A stretch of 64,000 nt of DNA. Source: Acanthaster planci (Eukaryota; Echinodermata; Asteroidea; Valvatida; Acanthasteridae). The notes below the pieces were generated by a model. The model was not told the DNA's origin, did no database searches, and worked only from the letters and a program-made list of their open reading frames with translations. The stretch is taken from the NCBI RefSeq assembly GCF_001949145.1, contig NW_019091369.1, positions 2,804,570 through 2,868,569 of the forward strand. Reading direction: 5' to 3'. This document shows positions 46,201-56,212 of the stretch, in pieces; position 1 is the stretch's first letter; each line of letters opens with the position of its first letter. Made by a program: the position numbers and the translations under genes.

Positions 46201-49001
46201 CCTATCTCAAATGTGGGAAAACCACATGTGTGCATTTGGCACCTGTTTTTGTTAATCTTATTGACAAGTGGACTCACTTTTTTTCCCCCAACTGTGAGCC
46301 CTTCAAAGAAGTTATTTAACTGCAACTGCTTGTCTGTGACTTACAGAGCAGTGCACTGTGTGGTAATAAATTTCAAACACTGTGTAAATCATGACCAAAA
46401 CAATGTCACTCAGCTCTCAGGATGAAGAACTGTCAGAAAATATTGAATGAATTCCATGCCTATTTGCAATGGTGAATGCTGACGAAATAAAAAAAATGTT
46501 TATAAAGACAACAACATTTTCTTCTCATAATTTCAATGATGCAAATATTTTCAATGACTTGTCTCACGTAACAGATTTGTCAATAATCATCCCTGAAGCT
46601 GTACCTTCAATACAGTTGCCACATCATCCTTTTGTCATTGACCTATGTAAATTAATACTTTGTGATAATAAGCCCACCATAAGGTCAATGAATTTTGTCT
46701 CAGCCTCAACATCAAAATTGGAGAAAGCAAATCAATTATTACTGATCTAAAAATAACTCCCTTTTTGGTGAACCTACGTCATCCTGCTTCTTTCAACATA
46801 ATTTAATATTATCGGCTATCCCTGCTGAGATTTGAAAGGCTATCTCTTAATACTTTCATCCATCTTTGTTGTCTTGACAACCATGACAAGGCTAAGGAAG
46901 GACAAAAACACATGCACAAAATCAGTCTGCATGCACGCACAGATGTACAGGCAGAGGAGTACAAATTGAAGCATGATGGTTGTTGCTAAGGCAACAGAGG
47001 GAGATGGCTTTAAGCATTAACTCAGGAATATTTCTTGGAGATTATGATTTTAAATTTTACGCCCTTCACGGCTTTCCTTCCAAGACTCAAATTTTTGAAA
47101 CAGATGCATGTACTGACGTGAAGAATGGAAATTGGATATTCCACACTCCGATTACCTGCAACCAATGGAAAGTCCATTGGCCACTTACAGTACATGTAGA
47201 AACCGCCGTGGCATGTCTTATCAAAATGCCTTACATGTACACTGTATGCAAATTACCACACTCTTATGGCTCATTAGAAAAAATAGTCAGAGGTGATTTC
47301 TTGTCAAACCCTCTTCTGCCAAGTTGCACGTGGGTTAATGTTTCTTTTCTGTCCTTAAAATGAACAATTTTTTCGGAATAAAAAATGCAGTTCTTTTTAA
47401 TACTGAGTCTGATTTCAATTTTAAATCAATGATAATTGATGTTCACATGAAATATATCTGTCACACAAATCAGTGGGTTTTTAAAAATTTTTTTGGATTT
47501 AAGTTGGTTGAAGCCTTTTCAAATATCCAGTTATATTTTGCACCATGATAAAAAATTTAAATTGGACTGGCTGTAAAAGCAGCCTATTGTAAATTGGGAT
47601 ATTAGGAACATTTGAAACAACAAAATTAATGACAAAATATGGAGGGCCTGACGTTTTGATCCTAGCAGAATCTTTCTCAAAGGCAAAATGACAAGTAGAC
47701 AAGACAAACAAGCAACAGGAAATCAACCAAGCATGGACGGATGCAGGACAAAAGGAAAGGTCAAGAAAGCTGCAGGCTGGACAAAGGGGGCAAGGGGTAA
47801 AGCCTTTCATGGTTGATTCCCTGTTGGCTTGCTTGTCCTGTCCACTTGTCATTTTGCCTTTGAGAAAGATTCTGCTAGGATCGAAACGTCAGACCCTCCA
47901 TATTTTGTGATTTGTATTTTAGATCACTAAGCAGTTTGCTGGAAAAAATTAATGGAAATATATTTTAATTTTATACTTCAAATCTTTACTTTCCCACAAT
48001 TAAAAGAGGTACAGAGTGCTCATTCAATGAATTGATATCAACCTTTGTTAATTTTAAAGGTTCTGACAAGCTCATTGGTTAATTCCGGAAATTAGGGATC
48101 CATTTTTTTGTGTGTGTCCCTGTCACATCTGACAAATGATTTTGTAAGTTCAGAACGCATAATTTCCAAGAGTGATGAATTAATGCAAATTACCGGCCAA
48201 ACAAATAGTAATAGTTTGAAATCAATTCCGGTGATATTTCCTCGTCAAATAACAAAGGTCAGATGTAACAGGGACACAAAAATGTCACACTTTTGTACCC
48301 CAAATTTCTGGAATTACCTTAATATTAGATAGTTTTAAGTAGAGTTTTATTTGAGTCCAATTTTGTTTGCATCTTTGTGGCTTGTTATATGAAGAGTACC
48401 CTGAAATCACTAAGAAATTCCTTGAAAATAATCATGACGACATAAATATCACTGGCTTGACACATCACTGACCTTTCTTTGTTCGGTTGATGGTCTTGCC
48501 ATAATTTGAGCTCTTGTATGTCGCTCGGCTATCTTGGCTTGTCCCACTGTTGAATCGGTTGGAGGAGGTACTGCTGTATCCTCCTCGGGCTCTCCCGGTA
48601 TGTTGAGGCTTCTTGCTTGACACCTGCCTTGCCCTCTCAGGCGAGGCATTGCGAGAATCCTGCTCTGAGTCCTCTGAATTGAAGGAGTCTGAGTAGGCTG
48701 GGGACTGTGTGTAGGGGCTCCTGTACGGGGACGGCGACCGCGGTGGCGATGGGGAGTGGCCGTACCTGTGCGACTTGGCCCCACTTTTCTCAGACATGAT
48801 AGAGTCGGATGACTTGGCTGAGAAGTTGCCGGAGGTCGAAGGCGTCAGGGATTTGTTTTTGGCACCTCGCTGCGTGCCAACTTCCGTGGGGGGGCTGCTG
48901 CCACGGTCGTAAGCTCCTTTCAAGTATGGACTGTCAGCTTTGCGGCTGTCATGTTCCCCGTCCGAGTCAAAGAAGGAGTCATTGTCGTACACTGCAGTCA
49001 T
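40221..49001 (-). CDS. LCA5: Lebercilin (ciliary coiled-coil protein)
   Basis: Lebercilin works at the ciliary base and axoneme with intraflagellar transport; human mutations cause Leber congenital amaurosis. Eight coding exons: 48473-49001, 44819-45159, 44157-44477, 43356-43940, 42545-42910, 42136-42160, 41301-41552, 40221-40864. Phases agree, giving 1020 aa against human 697. The Ser-rich N-terminus (1-176) is not conserved. Residues about 195-420 form the lebercilin coiled coil (TRRMLSAKGHTISRLRNEF; ENKLLKELQRRQERALAKF; KEKELEVRNIYSNRL). An Arg/Glu-rich helix ends near 592, followed by KRPSFF/YKPSFF repeats in the extra exon region. C-terminal marks match human: LLLAKMREID, LFGSYAPTF, NLMADLFGNSAS and the final DDIDDIEEVVL. 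The intron 1 acceptor was set by phase (CCTTCAG before CTTTTCAG). It lies head-to-head with the SH3BGRL-family gene. Confidence 0.94.
45438..45770. other. CpG-containing open segment in LCA5 intron 1
   Basis: Less A+T-rich than the rest of the intron. It holds a 110-codon open frame on the minus strand with no recognisable domain and many CGT/ACG words. It could be an alternative LCA5 promoter or first exon, or chance. No strong donor in phase with LCA5 exon 2 was established. Confidence 0.25.
46868..46995. promoter_or_regulatory. Two X-box-like palindromes in LCA5 intron 1
   Basis: GTTGTCTTGACAAC (46868-46881) is a perfect palindrome. GTTGCTAAGGCAAC (46982-46995) fits the RFX X-box pattern with a 2-base spacer. 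They are about 100 bases apart. RFX factors activate ciliary genes, so the position inside LCA5 is suggestive, but binding is inference. Confidence 0.4.
47632..47908. mobile_element. Foldback element in LCA5 intron 1 (277 bp)
   Basis: The left arm starting ACAAAATATGGAGGG and the right arm ending CCCTCCATATTTTGT are inverted copies for about 80-100 bases (shared GATCCTAGCAGAATCTTTCT and CAAAGGCAAAATGACAAG). Over the outer 82 bases I count five differences, all transitions. The short middle is non-coding. Target duplications were not resolved. Confidence 0.75.
48077..48318. mobile_element. MITE family A, copy 2
   Basis: Close copy of 18721-18973 with the same inverted ends (GGAAATTAGGGATCC at the left, inverted GGAATTACC at the right) and the shared core AATAGTAATAGTTTGAAATC. 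It lies just upstream of the 5' splice site of LCA5 intron 1 in genomic order, that is, inside the intron about 155 bases from coding exon 1. Confidence 0.75.
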
Positions 49002-50077
49002 AACTCTTATTTAACTGGACAAAAGTGGTTCCACCCTGCTGGCACTAGCTTTGAATCTTAATGTCAGGCAGACTGATTCTGTCAGAGGAAAAATAACATA
49101 GGACTCTTTTGACATTTGTGTCGCTTGTTTTGAATAAAATACAAGTACAATATCTTTTTTCAGCAGGGCAAGCACCAACTGCAAGTTAAAAATCATATAA
49201 AAAAACTAGAAAAAACAACAAATATGAAATATATAGGATGAACACCAGGATCTTGGGGTTTCTGTGCCTAACAGAATTGGGTACAATGATGGATCTGCAA
49301 AATCAATCAATTACAGTGCTGATTGTTCATCCATGATGCAATCTGTCAATCCTCCTACCATTAGTCGACTGCCATTTTCCTTCTAATACTTCTGCCTTAA
49401 AAACAGTTGTGTCTCCGACTTTCTACAAGCCCGATCAATAATGCAACACAAATATCTGACACATCTACCAATCACGTCCAACAACAATTACCAAATTGTG
49501 ACATCATACAAATCATTGTAAAAAGTACATGTATAAAAATCAAATCTAAATCATGTAAATGGACAAAAATGAGCAGATGCTATCTGAGATGCGTCGTAAT
49601 TAACAACAGTGTCACCGCAAACAATTTTCCAAACCTGCAAGTCCTACCTAATACTATTAACACTGAGAAGGACAGTCTGACAGTTTGGTATCAATCATCA
49701 ATGTCTGGCATGTAATTGGGTGCAATTGGTTGATAGGCCTATGCGCGATTGCTCAAACCTTGCAAGACCCGTCAGTCTTAAGATTTCATACAGGATTGAC
49801 CAACCCAAAGGGCGATCGATTGGGCAAGTGTGCAGATTGGCCAATTACGCCTAACATTAAAGAGACAGAAAATCTTGACTCACATAATTCCTCACCTAAT
49901 CTCTCACTTGTGCCACTAGGCCTACACACAATGCATGATATGTTACGATACGTTAACGTAGGCCCTACTATTTTTCGTGTTAACAGAAAATTGATAGCCA
50001 AACATGTCCAAAAAATCTGAACATGTTGTTGAACATGTTGCATACGTGTAAAGTTGAATTAATTTCTAGGGCCAAGA

Positions 50078-50139
50078 CAATTTCTCAAAAATCACTAGGG
50101 GCCTACCGCAATTTCTCAAAAATCACTAGGGGCCTACCG
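50078..50139 (+). repeat. Two perfect 31-bp tandem repeats
   Basis: The unit starts CAATTTCTCAAAAATCACTA and ends GGGGCCTACCG. It occurs at 50078-50108 and 50109-50139 without a mismatch, and only about 60 bases from the donor of the candidate LCA5 first exon. Perfect identity suggests recent slippage. Confidence 0.85.
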
Positions 50140-50196
50140 CATTTGCCTGATGTTACACTGATCATAAAGTTCAACTTAAAGACAAGCTTTGATTAC

Positions 50197-50290
50197 CTCT
50201 GCACTCCTTTTCGGCTGTAGTTTCGACCATTAATTTAATGAATACAAGATTTCTCGATAACATCTGAATACGAGCACGAAGTCGCGGAGA
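50197..50290 (-). other. Candidate non-coding first exon of LCA5
   Basis: A CpG-rich segment followed on the minus strand by GCAGAG and a donor-like GTAATC. The matching acceptor would lie near 49014-49026, upstream of the Met at 49001 (TTTTGTCCAG). There is no transcript evidence, and the 5' end is a guess. Confidence 0.35.
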
Positions 50291-51059
50291 ACGCAGAATG
50301 GCATGCGCTTCCGTAACGCTGTTTACTTGCTATGGAGATTGTCCGAAGAGAAGAAACAATAGATCGATGGTGTACAACCGTTTAAGGTGGCATGTCTTTT
50401 CTGGGTAGGATACCAGTGATGACATATAATGGGGCTCCCTGTACGCTATGGTTTTTATTACATTATTAGTCAGATACATTTTGCAAGGTTTTTTTTCTAG
50501 TGGTGGCCTTGCCGAATTTCGCTTTATAAATAGAGACGTTTAGGTACAAGACAATTCCAAGACAATAATTTCTTTTGATGGATTCTAGGCTCAACTCAAT
50601 AAATTCATAAACATGTATTTAGACCCCTAATAATCTTGATTCTAAATCACCATTGTTCTTTCAAATCTTGATTCTATTACAATATGCTCTCAACATACAT
50701 GCACGTGTACGTGAAAACTTTATCGGGCAACTCACAGTCAATATTTGAAAATTTAGAATATCTGTGTCGTTGGGTTGTGGGTTACTGCTTACAAATAAAG
50801 GACGGGAACTTTGTATGCGACCTTTGAAGAACCCTAATAAAATTTTCAAGCGCCAACAGAGGGCGCACGTGCATCTCCCGATGTACATGTCTGCACAAGC
50901 GAGCCTAGCCTTTGCACCCTGCATAAATTATGTATTAAGACCGGACCTGGACTGCAGAATCTTGGAAGGCAGACGAGGCGTGTTTTGTAAATACTTCGGT
51001 AGACTGTCGGGCGCTCTCTACAACTGTTTTTCCCCAAGCAACGCATACTAGTCCTCACC
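50291..51059. promoter_or_regulatory. Divergent promoter region between LCA5 and the SH3BGRL-family gene
   Basis: About 770 bases separate the inferred LCA5 first exon (minus) from the SH3BGRL-family start codon (plus). An imperfect X-box-like site, CTTGCTATGGAGAT, lies at 50326-50339, about 40 bases upstream of the LCA5 candidate exon. A CpG-containing block (GCGCCAACAGAGGGCGCACG near 50850) precedes the plus-strand gene. No TATA box was seen. Confidence 0.4.
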
Positions 51060-52580
51060 ATGGTCATCAAATTCTACTTTTCGAGTATAACCTCCAACCT
51101 GGGAGTTAGTATCTCAGCTTGCTATGCCATGTTTGCATTGTAAAGGATAGCGAAGGAATTTCTCTCCATCCATCGTGTCCATGGTCTTCGTATGTGTTAC
51201 GCCCCAACTATAACGTAATTTGTGACAACTATATTTGGGACAGTCCTATTTGCAGTGTTGCAGTTTGGCTGGCTCAACTATTTTTGACCAATTTCTATAG
51301 AAAATTTCTCAACCTTATCCAGGTTTACAAATCTCGCACTTGACATAGTTCATCTAAATATGGCACTTCATCTATGACAGGACGTTGTAAACAATATGAC
51401 TTTGGCACATGCTGGGCACATGCACACTGGACCTCTGTGCTGTAGTTGGGCTGGCCCAACTACAGCACTTCAGTTTGGACAGTCCCAACTATAGTTGGGA
51501 CTGATGTTATAGTTGGGGCGTAACATATGTATGCGGTTGTTCTATTCAATGTGTCCAAGAACTGGCTTTTCATCACCCAGAACTCTAAGGAAACTTCAAC
51601 AGCCACTATCATAGATTCGTGCACGATTTCTAGCCCCCGCCAAGCATCTGGCCTACATGTCTGGGTGTAAAGAAGGTTCATTTTCTTTCTGACAAGGCTT
51701 ACTGACTGTTGTTTACTTTTGCTTTGAAATTCCATACAGATCAAGAAGCACCAGCAGAGGATTGAGATGATTCTGTCTTCCAAGAAGTACGAGTACGAGA
51801 GCATTGACATTGCTCATGATGAGACGGCCAAGGAGAGAATGAGGGAACTGATGGGAGACCCCAAGGGCTTGCCTCCTCAACTGTGCAACGACGACACCTA
51901 CTTAGGAGTAAGCAATGTTTACGAGCTTGCCCTTATGAAAGTAGCAGTCTGGTGCATCACAAGTCAAATCAAACAAGAATGCTGATGAAGGAATGTCTTG
52001 GTCAGAATTCCTTTTGAATATCTTTTGATTTGACTTGTGGAAAGTCTATCTGCCGTTGAGTTTCCGTAACGTTCCCATAGAACAACATTTAGTTGTACAA
52101 TTGTCTGTAACTGTGGCCCTATTTTCATTTTGCGTCCATACTCGGATCCATTCCTCTCTCATAGAGATGCAGTGTTTTTGTGCACATTTTGATGAAAACT
52201 GACCTCATTCACTCCCTGCATTCACACTCGTGAAACCAGTGTGTACCCATAATGTGCTGATTCTTGGCGCTCCTTAGTGTCCATAGCACCCCCCTCCCAC
52301 ATGCGTCTGCAGCAATTGTTTGGTCTCACTGTTGTAGACCGTACTTTCCAACATACACTGTCTTCCCAGTTGTCTCCTTTCTGGGCTGCCATGATGCCTG
52401 AAGACCAAATTACAGGGCCTTTGCACAGCTCTTTGTTCTGTATACCTCAATCACACCCATGTTTTAGAGAACATTTTCCTCTCAGTGCATTTCTCACTTG
52501 CTGATTTGTTCACACAGGGCTTTGAGGAATTTCAGGATGCTGTTGACGATGAAAAGTTGGAGGCCTTTCTGAAAATCTAA
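51060..52580 (+). CDS. SH3BGRL: SH3BGRL-family thioredoxin-fold protein (SH3BGRL3-like length)
   Basis: Small cytosolic glutaredoxin-like protein of the SH3BGRL family. Members have a thioredoxin fold without the redox CxxC and act as adaptors. Three coding exons: 51060-51104, 51740-51907, 52518-52580; 91 aa (human SH3BGRL3 93, SH3BGRL2 107). The first exon reads MVIKFYFSSITSNLG, like the MVIRV-IASSSG start of SH3BGRL/SH3BGRL2, and its donor GTTAGT is in phase 0. Exon 2 begins IKKHQQRIEMIL and ends with the cis-Pro motif GLPPQLCNDDTYLG; exon 3 ends EAFLKI. No CxxC is present. The Kozak context CACCATGG is good. Intron 1 holds a MITE. The family member (1, 2 or 3) cannot be fixed: the C-terminus is closest to SH3BGRL3, the N-terminus to SH3BGRL2. 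It is divergent from LCA5. Confidence 0.93.
51191..51529. mobile_element. MITE with 20-bp perfect TIRs and TATG target duplication
   Basis: TGTTACGCCCCAACTATAAC at 51195-51214 is repeated as a perfect inverted copy at 51506-51525. The element is flanked by TATG on both sides (51191-51194, 51526-51529), as a target-site duplication. Inside lie a 28-base hairpin around GTAGTTGGGCTGGCCCAACT (about 51440-51467) and a perfect 22-base palindrome (51481-51502). It lies in intron 1 of the SH3BGRL-family gene. Confidence 0.85.
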
Positions 52581-54723
52581 CAGACTGCCAGTGGTCGTCT
52601 TCAAAGTGGAAGGACAGTTAATTTAAACAACTCTGCCATAGCAACCGAAACATGGCCTTATCAAGCTTGAGATACTCAGCCACACAGGATAAGAAAGTAG
52701 CCCAAATTTTGGACTTCACAACAGCTGTTGTGTTTAATTTAATGAGTTGATTTTTAGTGTGCTGGGTCAAGCAAAACCATGTTTACCCCAAAAGATAGAT
52801 AAGTCTCAATTGTAATTGTAAAAATTGAGCATTTCGGTAAAGTCAGTTCATTTGAATTGACATGGAACAAACAAAAATGCACTATCAATGTTTTTCTTCA
52901 GTAGAAAAACATCCTAGTTGAATGTGGTTCTGCTGAGTAACTTAGTTGCACTGAATGATGTCCATGTACATGTTATGTTGTAGGCACCATCATCTTGGGC
53001 AGATATCAAGTCTTTGAGACGTGCATTCAAATGCAAATTGGTCGACATCAGCATTGTATTCTCTAGTTTAAGAAAGCCTTACATCATCCAGTGGTGCTAT
53101 GACATGTAGTCAATTAACAGGCTGAATGGTTTAAAACACGAGGAGCCTACTCATTTGATGTAGTATAATTTACCACTGCCAAGTTGTGATGGCAAGAGTT
53201 CAATTACAGAGGTTTCATTGCTGGTATTTTGAAAACTGTTTTCTCCCAGCAAAAATAGCCTGTTATCATGAACATGTGGTTAGAAAAAAAATGGCAGGCA
53301 ATAACGAACTTGGGAAAATAAGTGGAGTGTAGAGAACTTTAACCGCAGAAAATGTGGAATGAAAAAACACTTTAGGCTTCAGTAGTCAATACAAGAATCC
53401 AGGATTTCAGACCATCTAAAATTTGGCTAACTTTCTTAATTTTTTGGGAAGTATCCCAAGCACATCACTGTAAACAACTGAAGCAAATTGACTTGCCATA
53501 TTTTATATTTATAAAGAATGATCATGTTCAATTTTAATTCTTTGCAGAAGGGCAGCCCTTTGAATTTTTATTCCTCTAAAACACATGAACTAGAGTTTTC
53601 TACATGTAATTACATATGACCGACTGGAATACTTGGCTGAAGGAACATTGTAAAACGACTGGACCTTTTCTCACGGCTTTTCGTTTTCTTTCTCACTCAA
53701 TCACTTCAACTTTTTACAGTTTCACAAACTCAAGTTTGAATACAGTTAATTGTCGATATTTTTGGAGGTGTTATTTACTCTTTCCAGTCATTTGTATTGG
53801 GCTGTGCAAGCCTTCAGCTCAGAAACAGCATTAGGAAACTCATTTGTCAAGATCTAGTCAATGTTGAATTAGTCAATTTTGGATGGACTTTGTGTGTATA
53901 TGTCCAACAACTGCTGAACTTTTTAAAGAGGTTTATAAGCAAAACATGCGTTTAAAAACTGGTCCACTCAATTAACATGCATTATTTTTGCAAAGAGTGA
54001 AAACTAAACTCATTCAATAGTCGAGTAGGCATTTATTATGTAATGACGTGTGCTTCGCTGGGGTGCCAAGATTTTATCATTTCCTGGGTCCATTTACAAG
54101 TCAGGCTGATAAACTGTGAACAATGGCAAAGATATTTGCAGGTCAGAGGTTGATAGCATTTTGAGAACAAGACCAATTGTGTTCCTTCCCAATTATCAGC
54201 CACTGCCCGACTTCAGACACATCACTCACTGCAAGAGGGGCCGGATAATTTGATAAAACTAATTTATTGAGAGATCAAATTCAGTAGAAAAGTATAATTG
54301 TATTTATTATTCAACTTGTGCTTTCTGTGTTTATTTAACCAAGATTTTTAAGCTGAAGACATCTGCAATTTTCAGATGCAAGAAATTTGGACCTTATATT
54401 GTGGACAACTAGAGAAATACCACCTGCATTATGTGGTCAGTCTTGCGACCATCTGAATGTAAATTACTTTCCCCCTTTGTCTGTTTGATGTGTGTTGTCC
54501 ATGTTCACTGGTGTTCTTTATGAAAGAATGAGTGATGTTTTTCAAAAGTGATTTGTCCTGTGAAGCTGTAAGTCCAGATTCTAGATATGTTGTATTCAGT
54601 ACTTTTGAGTGTTGCTATTCAGAAATGTGTGCTTGCCATATCAGATATGTTAGTTTTATTTTCTAGTTTGTAGATCATATAGGTGCTGAATTTAATTTTT
54701 CATTTTGTTTATCCTGAAATAAA
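52581..54723 (+). other. Inferred long 3' UTR of the SH3BGRL-family gene
   Basis: No coding exon follows the stop at 52580. The first plausible poly(A) signal with a GT-rich downstream element is AATAAA at 54718-54723, which would give a 3' UTR of about 2.1 kb. The sequence is A+T-rich and otherwise unremarkable. An earlier cleavage site cannot be excluded. Confidence 0.4.
54718..54723 (+). terminator. Candidate poly(A) signal, SH3BGRL-family gene
   Basis: AATAAA followed within 15 bases by a GTTTTGCTTTGT downstream element. Confidence 0.5.
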
Positions 54724-55652
54724 ATGGTTTTGCTTTGTAACCAGTAAAATTTGTATCAGGACGTGCATTGCGGAACTCTGGAAACAACACAAAAACCACA
54801 AGCTTTGATTCAAAACATCTACAGTGGATGCCCGAGTACCATAACAGTACACCAATTTATTTCAACACAATTCATTTTTTTTTTCAAATCCGAGATATAC
54901 AACTTTAAAGTAAAAAAAACCAAACAAATATAGGCTATTAACATGCAGTTAGCTCTTGGCAGAACTAAGAGGGCATGGTTTACAAAGCAATAATGGCCGT
55001 TTGGTAAGAACTCGCCGCTTGTGTGCGTAGGTTTATGTGCGTTTAGTACAGGATGCCAAGAGCGAGCATGGCCAATGTATGTTTGAATGTAGTCTTCACT
55101 TGGGCAGCGTTGAGAGGGGCACTTCAACTCAGGGCAGAGTGTTAACAACTTTGAAGCCCCAAAAGTTGTACAATCTCAGTAATTGCATACTGATGAATAT
55201 CACAGTGAAACAAATTCTTCAGGCATGCGACTTGGACCGACAACACAACAAGGAAATTTCAATCTTAACAAGACTTTGTAGTGTTTTTCAATTTTCAATG
55301 GCATGAGCATGAAGTGAAAAGTCAGGAAATCAGCTGATCTGAGGAAAAGTTGCGTGCCTGATTCTTCAACACAGATGACCTGGGAATGACAGATTGTAAT
55401 CAGACTTGGCAGCCTTCTCCAATCGCTGGCACACAATTTGTAGAACTGCAACTACTTTCAAAGCAAACCAACAAAATTTAGCCACACTTTAATAAATGTG
55501 AAAAAACAGAAAAAGAAAAATGCACATTAATACTCTGATTGTGCATTTTCAAAGTCCTTCCATTTGGAAAGTGAACATTTTAGGCATCCCAAAGAGTACT
55601 CCCATCTACAACAGGAAAGAATGAATAAAGCCATATCCAGAATCGTAAGCAT
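54724..55652. other. Intergenic between convergent genes
   Basis: The interval between the inferred 3' ends of the SH3BGRL-family gene (plus) and AMD1 (minus). I see no exon or repeat here. Confidence 0.5.
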
Positions 55653-55658
55653 TTTATT
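55653..55658 (-). terminator. Candidate AMD1 poly(A) signal
   Basis: AATAAA on the minus strand about 555 bases beyond the AMD1 stop at 56213. Confidence 0.45.
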
Positions 55659-55728
55659 TACATTTTTAATTCACAAATTATGCCTAAATCACGCCCAAGC
55701 TGTGTAATACCTGCACCTTTCTCAGATG

Positions 55729-55903
55729 CAGTCGAACCTCCTTAATAAGAGCACTGTTAATACAAGATTCCGCTTGTAACAAGGACTTTTTTAGGTCCCA
55801 CTCTTTTGTTTTTCATTCCTGCTAATACAGGGTTCCTGTTAGAACAAGATAATTAACAAGGTAATTAAGTCGGAACGACTTCTTACCCAACGAGGTTCGA
55901 CTG
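55729..55903. mobile_element. pogo/Tc1-type MITE (175 bp)
   Basis: Ends in perfect 12-base inverted repeats CAGTCGAACCTC and GAGGTTCGACTG, a terminus typical of pogo-like elements. The flanking dinucleotides are TG and TA, so a TA target duplication with one change is possible. If the AMD1 poly(A) site is correct, the element is part of the AMD1 3' UTR. Confidence 0.7.
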
Positions 55904-56110
55904 TACTGATGGCATGACAGTGGAGTCAACCACACATTTTAGAAACTTAGTTTACCACCCATCAACCATCTGCAAGTGATCAAATTCACAAGTGCTTGGC
56001 AATTATTAAATTTTCTTAACGTGAAATTAATGTGCACTAACGACATATCGTGACCAAAGTTACTTCATTAGAGTTCTAACAACCCTTCATTCCCTTTTCA
56101 TTACTTAAAT

Positions 56111-56141
56111 TACTTTACTTACTTAAAGTAAGTAAAGTAAA
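56111..56141. repeat. Perfect 15-bp inverted repeat, 1-base loop
   Basis: TTACTTTACTTACTT, then A, then the exact inverted copy. It lies in the inferred AMD1 3' UTR, 70 bases after the stop, and could form a very stable A/U hairpin or be a cruciform-prone palindrome. Confidence 0.85.
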
Positions 56142-56212
56142 GTTAAAAATATACACATAGCGCTTCTTGGCCATCTCATTCCACCTTGCTGAAAGGGTAA
56201 TGTAGCAGTACT

